Of a DNA stretch of 51,853 nucleotides, positions 1 to 9,578 are shown in pieces. Both the position numbers and the translations under genes were made by a program. The notes beneath the pieces are model-generated. The model was not told the DNA's origin. It saw only the letters and a list, made by a program, of their open reading frames with translations, and made no database searches. Origin of the DNA: Novosphingobium sp. (GTDB lineage: Bacteria; Pseudomonadota; Alphaproteobacteria; Sphingomonadales; Sphingomonadaceae); NCBI RefSeq assembly GCF_027489515.1, contig NZ_JAIXZS010000010.1, positions 1 through 51,853 on the forward strand, read 5' to 3'. The stretch's first letter is position 1, and each line of letters begins with the position of its first letter.

Positions 1-1503
<1,503 letters not shown>

Positions 1504-1635
1504 GCCAGAACGATTGCTGTGGTGCAGCATGAGTTGTCATGCTGCACCCTTGCACTGCAGCATTAACCTTCGGCTCGCCGGGCCCTATCTTCCTGCGGCA
1601 AGCGTCTGCTCATAACGTCAGAAACGGGCCATATT

Positions 1636-1667
1636 CCGGCGTTTTTTCGGCGAATCCCGGCGTTTTT
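1636..1667 (+). repeat. Two direct repeats CCGGCGTTTTT upstream of hup
   Basis: The 11-mer CCGGCGTTTTT occurs at 1636-1646 and again at 1657-1667, 21 bp apart, which is about two helical turns. Both copies lie just upstream of the TTGACA at 1672-1677. This spacing suits a protein binding one face of the helix, but no regulator is identifiable from sequence alone. Confidence 0.45.
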
Positions 1668-1671
1668 GGCT

Positions 1672-1700
1672 TTGACAGGGAATTCTTTCTCGGCTCTCTT
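1672..1700 (+). promoter_or_regulatory. Candidate hup promoter
   Basis: A perfect -35 hexamer TTGACA lies at 1672-1677. A 17-nt spacer leads to TCTCTT at 1695-1700, a poor -10 match. It is 64 bp upstream of the hup ATG. The -35 is convincing and the -10 is weak, so the transcription start is uncertain. Confidence 0.4.
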
Positions 1701-1763
1701 CCCGGCACCCGAATTTCGATTCAGGCAGCCGGTGTTTGCATAAAAGCCAATGGGGGTTCCGCA

Positions 1764-2036
1764 ATGAACAAGAACGATCTGATCAGCGCAGTGGCCGACG
1801 CGAGCGGTCTTTCGAAGGGTGACGCAACGAAGGCGGTTGAAGCCGTTTTCGACAGCGTGACCTCTGCGCTGGCCAAGGGTGATGAAGTGCGTCTCGTCGG
1901 TTTCGGTACGTTCTCGGTCGCCAAGCGCAAGGCCTCGACCGGCCGCAACCCGCGCACGGGCGAACCGATGTCGATCAAGGCCTCGGCCCAGCCGAAGTTC
2001 AAGGCCGGCAAGGGCCTGAAGGACGCCGTCAACTAA
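1764..2036 (+). CDS. hup: HU family DNA-binding protein
   Basis: A 90-residue protein, the normal length for HU, which forms dimers that bend and compact DNA. It begins MNKNDLISAVADASGLSK and carries the family signature GFGTFSVAKRKASTGRNP, the arm and tip region that inserts into the minor groove, with the conserved RNPRTGEP. The frame stays open upstream to 1539, but the ATG at 1764 gives the canonical N-terminus and follows a purine-rich stretch (GGGGGTT). It lies about 260 bp after lon and is followed by a perfect stem-loop terminator. Whether it is HU-alpha or HU-beta cannot be said; the lon linkage resembles hupB. Confidence 0.95.
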   Translation: MNKNDLISAVADASGLSKGDATKAVEAVFDSVTSALAKGDEVRLVGFGTFSVAKRKASTGRNPRTGEPMSIKASAQPKFKAGKGLKDAVN

Positions 2037-2083
2037 GACCGCAAGGTATTTGCGCGAAGCCTTCGGGGGTCGCGCGCGAACTG

Positions 2084-2127
2084 CACCAAAAACGCCGCGC
2101 CGGGATGCCGGAGCGGCGTTTTTGGTG
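2084..2127. terminator. Bidirectional rho-independent terminator between hup and the convergent lipoprotein gene
   Basis: A perfect 15-bp stem, CACCAAAAACGCCGC at 2084-2098 with GCGGCGTTTTTGGTG at 2113-2127, encloses a 14-nt loop. The A-tract on one arm and the T-tract on the other let it act on both strands. It sits exactly between the 3' ends of two convergent genes. Confidence 0.9.
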
Positions 2128-2156
2128 TGGGCGCTCCTTCAAAAAAGGAAGAAGCC

Positions 2157-3053
2157 CTACTTCAACTTGATCAGCGCGGTAGGGGCGGCGGCGGTGCGCA
2201 CATCCACCTTCCAGTCCAGCCGGGTGAGGCCGCTGGCGGGATCGGCCTGCGGGCCTTCGTCGGTATTGTTGGCAAGGATCTGGCCGTCGGTGCGCAGGCT
2301 GAAGGTGCCCTCGGCGATCGGCGGGCCATCGCTGCCGGGTTTCGAGCCAGCCTTGCCTGCGGTCTTCATGCCGCCCATTGCTCCGGCCATGGCACCGAGC
2401 CCCGGCATCACCGGGTTCGCCGCTGCCGTGCTGAACGCGGGTGCATCGACCCGTACGCTGCCATCGGCGCGGCGGATTACCGATACGAACGGCATGACCA
2501 TGGGCAACCGCTCGATCGTGGGGAAGGTGAAATCGTGGTCGAGCCGGCCGGTGGCGGTGTAGTCCACCTCGAACTTGCCCGCACCCTTGCTGATGACCGA
2601 GGCATAGCCCTGCTGGCGCGCGAGGCGCTGGGCAAAGGCTTCGGCGGCCTTGGGATCATCGGGATCGATCCCGCCCATGAAGGCCTGCATCATCTTGCGG
2701 TTCTGCGCGTCCTCGCCCGCCTTGGCGGCCTTGCGCGCCTTCTGCTCGTCGTTCCATTTGGCGCGCTGCTCGGCGATTTCGGCCGGGCTGCAATCGTGCG
2801 CCTCGTCGGTCTTGGGATCGGTGCAGGGCTGCTGTTCAAACGGCTCGGCCGGGACCTCTTCTGCCTTTGCGCCTTTGCTACCCTGCGCGAGCGCGGCAAG
2901 AATGATCTCGCCCTTGTAGTGAAAGCTGAAGGTGCCATCACGGCGCAGCGAAAGATCGCTTGCGAACTTGCCGGGAAGGACCATGCACCCGGCCAGCAGC
3001 ATAAGCATGGCAGCGGCGCCGATCACGGCGGCGGTCCGGCGATTGCATTTCAT
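2157..3053 (-). CDS. Putative lipoprotein of unknown function
   Basis: A 298-residue protein starting MKCNRRTAAVIGAAAM with a short hydrophobic segment and lipobox LLAGC (Cys at residue 22), so it is predicted to be lipidated and held in the inner or outer membrane. The central part is charged and helix-prone (NDEQKARKAAKAGEDAQNRK). The C-terminal part looks beta-rich. A strong Shine-Dalgarno (AAGGGGGATGAG) precedes the ATG at 3053. The gene starts 38 bp after rlmB ends on the same strand, so the two probably share a transcript. I do not recognise a named family. Confidence 0.8.
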   Translation of the reverse strand: MKCNRRTAAVIGAAAMLMLLAGCMVLPGKFASDLSLRRDGTFSFHYKGEIILAALAQGSKGAKAEEVPAEPFEQQPCTDPKTDEAHDCSPAEIAEQRAKWNDEQKARKAAKAGEDAQNRKMMQAFMGGIDPDDPKAAEAFAQRLARQQGYASVISKGAGKFEVDYTATGRLDHDFTFPTIERLPMVMPFVSVIRRADGSVRVDAPAFSTAAANPVMPGLGAMAGAMGGMKTAGKAGSKPGSDGPPIAEGTFSLRTDGQILANNTDEGPQADPASGLTRLDWKVDVRTAAAPTALIKLK

Positions 3054-3091
3054 GGCTCATCCCCCTTCTTGCGGGATGAGCGCCGGCTGGA

Positions 3092-3916
3092 TCAGTCGGC
3101 CTCGCCCCGAGTCGCCACAGCATAGAGCGCAATCGCTGCAGCATTCGAAACATTCAGGCTTTCTATAGCGGAAACAATCGGCAGTCGCGCGATGGCATCG
3201 CAGTGCTGCGCCACGTTGTGCCGGAGGCCTTCGCCTTCCGCGCCGAGCACGAGCGCCACCGGGCCGGTGGGCACGGCCGAGGGGAAAACCGCGCTGCCAT
3301 CACCATCGAGCCCGATCCGCCAGTATCCCGCCTCGGCGATCTGTTCGAGCGCGCGCGCAAGATTGACGACGCGGACCCAGGGCACGATTTCGAGCGCGCC
3401 CGATGCGGATTTGGCGACCGTGCCCGATTCCGGCGGCGCGTGCCGATCCTGCGTGATCAGCGCGGCGGCACCAAAGGCAGCACAGCTGCGCAGAACAGCC
3501 CCGACATTGTGCGGATCCGTCACCGAATCGAGCAGGACCAACGTGCGCCCGTCCGCTTCGTCGAGCACGTCGGCGAGCGCGACATCCTCAAGCGCAAGGC
3601 AATCGAGCACAAGCCCCTGATGCGGCGCATCGCGCGCGACAAGGCGGGCCAGATCGGCGGCCTGCGCGTATTCGACGGGGAGCGAGGCCGGCAGTTCGGC
3701 ATCGTTGTCGTCGAGCAGCGCCTGGATTGCCTCGCGCGTGCCCCAGAGCTTCTTTGCGGTGCGCAGCGGGTTGGTCAGCGCAGCTTCGACCGCATGGCGG
3801 CCCCACAGCCGCACCGCACCGGTCGAGGCCCGGCCCGAGCCGCGCCCGCCCTGCATCCGCCCGGCCCGTCCGCGCATGGGCTTCGAGCGGCCGGTGTTTT
3901 CATCACGCTTGGGCAT
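3092..3916 (-). CDS. rlmB: TrmH/SpoU-family RNA 2'-O-methyltransferase, probably 23S rRNA G2251 methyltransferase RlmB
   Basis: Transfers methyl from S-adenosylmethionine to a ribose 2'-OH; the RlmB branch acts on Gm2251 of 23S rRNA. The three SPOUT-fold motifs are present in order: LLDSVTDPHNVGAVLRSC (motif 1, with the N-x-G-A-x-x-R-S pattern), VALVLGAEGEGLR (motif 2) and IPMx-type IVSAIESLNVSNAAAIALY (motif 3, knot loop). A small N-terminal RNA-binding region begins LWGRHAVEAALTNP. The start MPKRDENTGRS at 3916 gives 274 residues with a basic leader; ATG 3931 is possible. The frame is open to 4063, but that extension overlaps the region in front of tRNA-Tyr and looks non-coding. TrmH relatives with other targets cannot be excluded. 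Confidence 0.85.
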   Translation of the reverse strand: MPKRDENTGRSKPMRGRAGRMQGGRGSGRASTGAVRLWGRHAVEAALTNPLRTAKKLWGTREAIQALLDDNDAELPASLPVEYAQAADLARLVARDAPHQGLVLDCLALEDVALADVLDEADGRTLVLLDSVTDPHNVGAVLRSCAAFGAAALITQDRHAPPESGTVAKSASGALEIVPWVRVVNLARALEQIAEAGYWRIGLDGDGSAVFPSAVPTGPVALVLGAEGEGLRHNVAQHCDAIARLPIVSAIESLNVSNAAAIALYAVATRGEAD

Positions 3917-4100
3917 TGCCTGGCTTTCCATGCTTGCAAAATGTCGCTTGGCCCATGCCAGCCGCCCCTTGGACAGGCAAGGCTGTTGACAGGCGGGCAG
4001 CGCTTCGCCAAAGGGGCGCCTCACTCGGCCGGAGCCGCCCTTTTTAACCGAAAGGCGGCGCACAATCGGGAGCTTGCTCCCGGACCGGCAGCACTGGTGT

Positions 4101-4186
4101 GGACAGGTGGCCGAGTGGTTAAAGGCAGCAGACTGTAAATCTGCCCGCGCAAGCGTACGCTAGTTCGAATCTAGCCCTGTCCACCA
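4101..4186 (+). tRNA. tRNA-Tyr (GTA)
   Basis: An 86-nt class II tRNA. The acceptor stem GGACAGG (4101-4107) pairs perfectly with CCTGTCC (4176-4182). The discriminator is A, and CCA is encoded at 4184-4186. The anticodon loop CTGTAAA carries GTA at 4135-4137. A long variable arm and the T-loop TTCGAAT are visible. It is divergent from rlmB. Confidence 0.97.
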
Positions 4187-4413
4187 CCAGCCGTTCCCAG
4201 AACATTGCCATAGCCCCGGCTTTTCCGGGGAATTTGCGCGCCTGCTGTTTGCTTGCAGAACATCGCGGGCGGACGGCGGCGAACTTCGCGGCGCCAGGGG
4301 AGACGCGGGTCAGCGCTGGACATCCGGGGTTGTACCCTTGCCGCCCTCCAGGGGCTCTCACGCCTGCTCTGGCGGCCTGTGCCTGCAAACCGGTTTTCCG
4401 AAGCCAGCTGGAA

Positions 4414-5736
4414 TCACACCAGCGTGGCAAGAATATCCTTCACGCGAGCGAGGCCGAAGCCGACCGCGATATCGGAAATGCCGTAGGGCAGGAGCAGCTG
4501 GTCTTCGCCCACCAGCATGCCGCCGCAGCTGTAGACTACATTCGGCACATAGCCGGCGCGATCGGTATCCTCTGCGGTGAGGATCGGGCAGGCCGAGCGG
4601 CCGAGCACGCGGCTGGGATCGTCGCGGTCGAGCAGGGCGCACCCGAGCGCGTACTTGCGCACCGGGCCGACGCCGTGGGTGATCACGAGCCAGCCTTCCG
4701 GGATCAGCAACGGGCTGCCGCAATTGCCGATCTGAATGAATTCCCACGGAAATCGTGGCTCCATCAGCAGCACGCCGTCATCATCCCAGGTGTCGAGCCG
4801 GTCCGAGCGGAGCAAGTAGAGGTTCTTGCCGTCCTGCCGGCCAAGCATGCAATACTGGTCGCCGATCCGCTGCGGAAACAGCGCCATGCCCTTGTTGCGG
4901 CCGGCCCTGCCCCTGATCGGGGTGAGATCGAAGCTGCGGAAATCGCGCGTCCTCAGTAGTTCGGAACGGATCGAACGCCCTGAATAGGCAGTGTAAGTGC
5001 CGAGCCACTCGAAATCGCCATCACCGTGATCGAAGCGCGTCAGCCGCAGATCCTCGAGGCCGTTGGCCTGCTGTTCAGTGATCGGGAAGATGACGGTATT
5101 GGGCAGCGAGCTTTCGGCATTTCGTGCAACGGTGACCGTCGCATCCGGATCGCTGCGCGGATTGTCGTCGGTCCGCTGCACGCTGGTAGCGAAGGCCGAC
5201 TGCGGCGAAAGCGTGAAGGTGCCGTCTGACTGCACGATGCCGTCGCGAAAGGCGATCGAGCTGATGTGACCTTCACCGACCGCGCGCAGCGTGAGCACGA
5301 AGCGCACCGCTCCGTTCTCCATGCCCGTCTGGTCGGGGGCGGGAACGATGCTGGGGTTCATCAGCGCGGCGGCGGCATAGGTATACTCGTGGCAGAAATA
5401 AGCGCCCAGCAGGCGGCGGCGCGCAACGGAGAGGCTGCTGCCATCGAAGTGCAGGCCCTCCGCCACTTCGCGATAGCGCGCCTCGAACATGTGTTCGGTC
5501 TGCCAGTGGCGGTCGCCGAAGTCCCGCAGCACGGATTGGTACTCGCGCTCGATCTCGGCTTCGGGCATTTCCATCACATCGTGCACAAGCGCAAGAGCCC
5601 GTCCTTCAGGCGCGCTGGTCGCCTGCCAGCCGAGATGGAACGGGCGCAGCACGGTGCGCGAGGGATCGGCATGGAGCCGCAAGTCGAGAATCCGCAGCGG
5701 ACTCGCCGGATGGTTGGGACAGGGTGGATCGGACAT
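4414..5736 (-). CDS. Glycoside hydrolase family 130 protein (mannoside phosphorylase/glycosidase type)
   Basis: A 440-residue protein with the five-bladed propeller pattern of GH130, whose members are mostly beta-mannoside phosphorylases. The hallmark stretch with the catalytic Asp appears as ANGLEDLRLTRF (about residues 225-236); most members have EDPR, here Leu replaces Pro. Other family-like stretches are FEARYREV, ALMNPSIVP, GRNKGMALFP and a C-terminal GYVPNVVYSCGGM. It has no signal peptide, so it should be cytosolic. The gene lies 18 bp after the glycosyltransferase gene, so the two are almost certainly co-transcribed. The exact substrate (beta-1,2- or beta-1,4-mannoside, synthesis or breakdown) cannot be told from sequence. 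Confidence 0.85.
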   Translation of the reverse strand: MSDPPCPNHPASPLRILDLRLHADPSRTVLRPFHLGWQATSAPEGRALALVHDVMEMPEAEIEREYQSVLRDFGDRHWQTEHMFEARYREVAEGLHFDGSSLSVARRRLLGAYFCHEYTYAAAALMNPSIVPAPDQTGMENGAVRFVLTLRAVGEGHISSIAFRDGIVQSDGTFTLSPQSAFATSVQRTDDNPRSDPDATVTVARNAESSLPNTVIFPITEQQANGLEDLRLTRFDHGDGDFEWLGTYTAYSGRSIRSELLRTRDFRSFDLTPIRGRAGRNKGMALFPQRIGDQYCMLGRQDGKNLYLLRSDRLDTWDDDGVLLMEPRFPWEFIQIGNCGSPLLIPEGWLVITHGVGPVRKYALGCALLDRDDPSRVLGRSACPILTAEDTDRAGYVPNVVYSCGGMLVGEDQLLLPYGISDIAVGFGLARVKDILATLV

Positions 5737-5754
5737 GGTGAAGGGCCGGCGCGC

Positions 5755-8124
5755 TCAGGCCATGAGCGCGCTGGTGCCTGTTCGGGAGACCGGGGGCCGA
5801 TCAAGCGGCTGCCGTGCCTCGGCCGCCTGCAAGAGCGCTTTCAGGCTATAGTGCCCGAGATGATAGGCGAGGATCGATTCAGCCCCGCAGTTCTCGTTGC
5901 GCCCGCGCGGTGTGACGCCATCGCAGCAGGCTCCGGTGGCGGGATCGGCGAGCACGATGCCGCGATCGTTGCCGCCAAGGGACCACTGGTAGGCGCATTC
6001 GGCGTGGCGCAGCCAGAACGGATCGTGCGTCGCCAACGCGGCGGTGCGTGCGGCATCGATCGCGGCGTGCGCCTCGAGCGGCTGCTGGTCGAACGGCAGC
6101 GATGCAGCGTCGAGGCCGAAGGTTTCCGAGCCGACAGGCCGGAAATGGCCGGATGCGGCGGTCTGGTAGTCGGCCAGCCATTGCAGGGCTGCGAGGCCAG
6201 CGTCGAGCCAGTCCTGCCGGCCGAGCAGCAGGCCGCCCTCGATCAGGGCTTGGCACAGCCGCGGGTTGTCGTAGGCCAGCATCGGCTCGAACCAGATCCA
6301 GTCAGGGCGCCGATGCTGCTGCAGGAGCTGGGTGAGTGCATCACAAGTGCTTACCACGCGCGCCTCGGCCGCTGGACTGTTGACTCCGCTGCGCAGTAGC
6401 GCGGAGGCGCCGAGCGCGGCGAAGGCTGTCGCGCGGGGGGACGAGACGCCCTCGAGCGCCGGGGTAGCCACGGCGAAGAGCTGCGCGGCCCAACTGCGCA
6501 TGGGCTTGAACGGGCTGTTCTCGGCGGTGTGGCCCAGCGCCCAGAGGGCGCGGCCATTGGAATCCTGTGATCCGACCGCTTCGCACCAGCTCCGGTCATA
6601 AGCCATGAAGTTACGGAACCGGCCCAGGTCTTCGTTCCATGCGTACTGAACGAAGGCTGCGTATGTGACGCTCCAGCGGTGGCGGTCTGCCATATCGAGC
6701 GAGGTGGCGGCATTCATCAGCATGAGTGCGCGGGCATTGTCGTCGATGCAGTAGCCGTGGCGGCGGTCGGGGATTTCGCCGATGGCGTGCTGAAACATGC
6801 CGGTAGCATCGCTCATGTGCCAGACCGCCGCCGGTGCGGGATCGCCTTGCGGCAGCAACGGGCGGGATCGGGGGGACTGGGTCTTGCGCAGCAGCTGCAT
6901 GCTGGCGCGCGCGAAGTTTGGCCAGATTGTGCGCCGGCCTCGCGCATAGGCACGCTCCTGCATGGCGAGCAGGCGCTGCGGGCTGGAAAGCAATGCGTTG
7001 GCCGCCTCGGCGATGGCCTCGGGCGATCCTGGCTCGATCAGGCAGCCGACCCCGTCCGCGAGCAGTTCGCGCGCGTGGACATAGGGTGTCGAGACCACCG
7101 CCTTGCCCAGCGCGACCGCATAGCTCAGCGTACCCGACGTGGTCTGCCCGAGGCTGCGATAGGGCGTGAGATAGATGTCGCAGGCCTCCAGCTGGCCGAG
7201 CAGTTCGTCGATCGCGAGGAAGCGGTTGTCCCACTCGATACTGCCGGCGACTCCAAGCCGCTCGGCAAGATCCTCCAGCATGGCGCGGTAGGCTTCGCCC
7301 TCGCGCGCGGCGGTGACGGGATGCGTGGCACCGATGATGCGATAGACGGCATCAGGGTGCTGCTCGAGGATGGCGGGCATGGCGGCAATCGCCACATCGA
7401 TGCCCTTGCCGGGCCCGATCAGGCCGAAGGTTGTGAGGACCTTGCGGCCTTCGAGGCCCATCCGCTGCTTGGCTGCGTGGGCTGTTCCGAAAGGCATGTC
7501 GGGGGCGCCGTGCTCGATCACGTCGACGATCTCGGGCCGGGCGCCATAGACCGAGACGAGGATCTCGCGGCTCTGCTGCGACATGACCATGATGCGCGAG
7601 CAGCGCTTGACGAGATGCTCCATCGCCGCGCGCTGGCCTTCGCTGGGGGTAGCGAGCACAGTGTGGAAGGTGACGATGATCGGCGCTGCGACGCGGTCCG
7701 CCAAAACGGTGACGAGCCCGCCATCTTCTCCGCCGAAGATGCCGAACTCGTGCTGGATCCACACGACATCCGCGCCGCTGGCGTTGATCGCCTGCGCGGC
7801 CGCGACATAGCTGCCGCACGTCTCTGCGGCGATGATGGAAATGTCTTCGGCGTAGGCGAGCCGGCTGTCCCCGGCATCGAGTGCATAGACGTCGAGACTG
7901 ATATCCGGGAAGTGCGCGGCAAGCTGCTCGCACAGATCGGCGGTGAACGTGGCGATGCCACAGCTGCGCGGCGCGTAGGTGCCGATGACCGCCACCCGCA
8001 TCGCAGGCCGGCGCCCGGGGGCCGGGCGGGCAAGCAGCGAGCGCAGATCGGCAGGGGCCTCTCCGCCCGGCACCGATGCAAGCGGCGCGCCCGGCGCCTT
8101 GTCGGCGTAATGGCTGGTGGTCAT
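5755..8124 (-). CDS. Two-domain protein: GT4 glycosyltransferase plus (alpha/alpha)-barrel-like C-terminal domain
   Basis: A 789-residue protein. After a 40-residue leader, a GT-B type glycosyltransferase family 4 domain spans about residues 42-430: MRVAVIGTYAPRSCGIATF, then IQHEFGIFGGEDG, TFGLIGPGKGIDVAIAAMP and the nucleotide-sugar-binding stretch around EPGSPEAIAEAANAL. The second half (about 450-770) is rich in Trp, His and aromatic helices (GYCIDDNARALMLMN, WIWFEPMLAYDNPRLCQALI) and looks like an alpha/alpha toroid of the kind found in glycosidase-like proteins. The ATG at 8124 is chosen because GAAGGA precedes it; the open frame to 8274 lacks such a site. It is followed by the GH130 gene at 18 bp. 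The pair may build and recycle a mannose-containing oligosaccharide, which is inference. Confidence 0.82.
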   Translation of the reverse strand: MTTSHYADKAPGAPLASVPGGEAPADLRSLLARPAPGRRPAMRVAVIGTYAPRSCGIATFTADLCEQLAAHFPDISLDVYALDAGDSRLAYAEDISIIAAETCGSYVAAAQAINASGADVVWIQHEFGIFGGEDGGLVTVLADRVAAPIIVTFHTVLATPSEGQRAAMEHLVKRCSRIMVMSQQSREILVSVYGARPEIVDVIEHGAPDMPFGTAHAAKQRMGLEGRKVLTTFGLIGPGKGIDVAIAAMPAILEQHPDAVYRIIGATHPVTAAREGEAYRAMLEDLAERLGVAGSIEWDNRFLAIDELLGQLEACDIYLTPYRSLGQTTSGTLSYAVALGKAVVSTPYVHARELLADGVGCLIEPGSPEAIAEAANALLSSPQRLLAMQERAYARGRRTIWPNFARASMQLLRKTQSPRSRPLLPQGDPAPAAVWHMSDATGMFQHAIGEIPDRRHGYCIDDNARALMLMNAATSLDMADRHRWSVTYAAFVQYAWNEDLGRFRNFMAYDRSWCEAVGSQDSNGRALWALGHTAENSPFKPMRSWAAQLFAVATPALEGVSSPRATAFAALGASALLRSGVNSPAAEARVVSTCDALTQLLQQHRRPDWIWFEPMLAYDNPRLCQALIEGGLLLGRQDWLDAGLAALQWLADYQTAASGHFRPVGSETFGLDAASLPFDQQPLEAHAAIDAARTAALATHDPFWLRHAECAYQWSLGGNDRGIVLADPATGACCDGVTPRGRNENCGAESILAYHLGHYSLKALLQAAEARQPLDRPPVSRTGTSALMA

Positions 8125-8398
8125 GGTGGGTCCTTCAGGGGAGAGCACACTGGATAATGGGCCAGTGCCGCTGAAGTTCCCTGCGGGCCAAGTTGATCGG
8201 CGCCGATTGCGCCAGGCCGCACCATCAGGACCACTGACCGAGTGATGCCGTCCGCGCAGCCGCCCGCCGATCATGGGCGGAACAGAGATGACTGGGCCGC
8301 CAGTGGCCTTGGCAGGTGCATGGAGGCTACCGGATCAAGCGCCCCGCGTGCAGAGCGGCATGCTGATCGGCGCCAGATCAGCCTTGCCGCAGCTGCGC

Positions 8399-8959
8399 CT
8401 ATTTCGGCAGGAGCGGCGCGCGCTGGTAGGTCTTGATCGAGCCTGACTCGATCGTTGCGGGCGTCGCCGCGTCACGCGCTTCGTGGGCGCGCTTCCACAC
8501 ACCGAAAATGCCCATGATGTGCGGCGGATCGCCGTGGATCTCGGTAAAACCACCGTTGAGTGACCGGGTGTCGAAATAGGCGGCGTTCACTTCGTCGGCG
8601 TAGAGTTCGGTGGCGAGCGGATAGCCCATGTCGAGCCAGCGCTGGCGTTCGGCGGCGAAGTCGGAAACGAGGTAGGCAATGTGGTGGAAGCCTTCCTCGC
8701 CGGCCTTGTACATGTCGCGGTAGATCGAGGGCTGGTCGTCATGCTGCTCGATAAACTGGATCATCGTATCGCCAAGGTATCCGAAGGCGTAGGAGACATC
8801 GGCCTCGACCGCGGTGCCGCGATAGGTGAATTCCTCGCAGCGATGGTGGCGCGCCATGAAGAACGGCCCGGCGCCGAACGCACTGGCCCATTTCTGCGCC
8901 GCCGCATCGATGCTCTGCACGTAGTAGGCTTGCTGGAATAGCGGGTAGGACCGGGTCAT
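8399..8959 (-). CDS. VOC (glyoxalase/dioxygenase superfamily) protein
   Basis: A 186-residue cytosolic protein of the vicinal oxygen chelate fold. It opens MTRSYPLFQQAYYVQSIDAA and has the paired beta-alpha-beta-beta-beta halves: RHHRCEEFTYRGT with MIQFIEQHDDQP, then GFHHIAYLVSDFAAE with NGGFTEIHGDPP. His, Glu and His residues in these strands are positioned like metal ligands. The start at 8959 has AAGGAG about 8 nt upstream; the longer frame to 9016 does not. It lies 130 bp after the DUF3237 gene. The substrate is unknown. Confidence 0.8.
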   Translation of the reverse strand: MTRSYPLFQQAYYVQSIDAAAQKWASAFGAGPFFMARHHRCEEFTYRGTAVEADVSYAFGYLGDTMIQFIEQHDDQPSIYRDMYKAGEEGFHHIAYLVSDFAAERQRWLDMGYPLATELYADEVNAAYFDTRSLNGGFTEIHGDPPHIMGIFGVWKRAHEARDAATPATIESGSIKTYQRAPLLPK

Positions 8960-9089
8960 GCGATCGCTCCTTGCAACGGGGTGCCGCAGGAACGCCAGAT
9001 GCGACCGGGACGTCAACCGCCATTTCCGCCAGGCGTCGGGCCCGGCCGGATGCCTTCATGCCCTGTGATGTGCGGCGGCAGCCGAGCGT

Positions 9090-9578
9090 TCAGAGCAGCT
9101 CGTGCAGGCTGTAGATCGGACCGCCCGGCAAGCGGTGGCCGAGGCCGATGGCGATCACCCGGTTCAGCCAGTCGTAGTGCGGCGCCGATGTGGTGAAGCG
9201 CGCGGTGGTGCGGAAATGGTAGGCCTCGGGATCGACTGGTTCGCCGCGCGCCAGACGGGCGAGGACATCCGGCGGACCGGTGCGGATGCCTTCATAGGTC
9301 ATGCCGATCACCGCGCCATCGTCGGCGGCAAGCACGATGCGGGCGTCGAGCAGGACAGTGCCATCGGCGCGGACGGTCTGCCAATCGGCACCGCCGGGCA
9401 GGATCGTGCCCGACAGCCGCTCACCGGCAAAGCGGCCGCCAGCGATGTTGCCGACGCGCTGGTCCGTGCCGCCAGGGGCGCCGACGGTGTGGATGCGGTC
9501 AACGGTGACGTCCATGACGAACAGCGGCCGGGTCTGCACCGGCCCGAGGCGGTCCAGTGCGGTGGCGAAATCGATCAC
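9090..9578 (-). CDS. DUF3237 domain-containing protein
   Basis: A 162-residue protein matching the small beta-barrel DUF3237 family: a central GGRFAGERLSGTILPGGADW, then VRADGTVLLDARIVLAADDGA, and the late FRTTARFTTSAPHYDWLNR. The family has no established activity and is often found next to oxidoreductases of aromatic or nitro-compound metabolism. It starts with GTG, whose last two bases overlap the stop of the upstream nitronate monooxygenase gene (GTGA), so translation is probably coupled. No signal peptide is seen. Confidence 0.82.
   Translation of the reverse strand: MIDFATALDRLGPVQTRPLFVMDVTVDRIHTVGAPGGTDQRVGNIAGGRFAGERLSGTILPGGADWQTVRADGTVLLDARIVLAADDGAVIGMTYEGIRTGPPDVLARLARGEPVDPEAYHFRTTARFTTSAPHYDWLNRVIAIGLGHRLPGGPIYSLHELL

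Noticed and set aside
4187..4413. Sequence after tRNA-Tyr considered as an integration site (attB)
   Set aside because: No integrase and no repeated tRNA 3' end nearby; only a short CCCCGG/CCGGGG hairpin is present.
6679..8157. A 492-codon plus-strand open frame opposite the glycosyltransferase
   Set aside because: Antisense to a well-recognised GT4 domain; no recognisable protein family.
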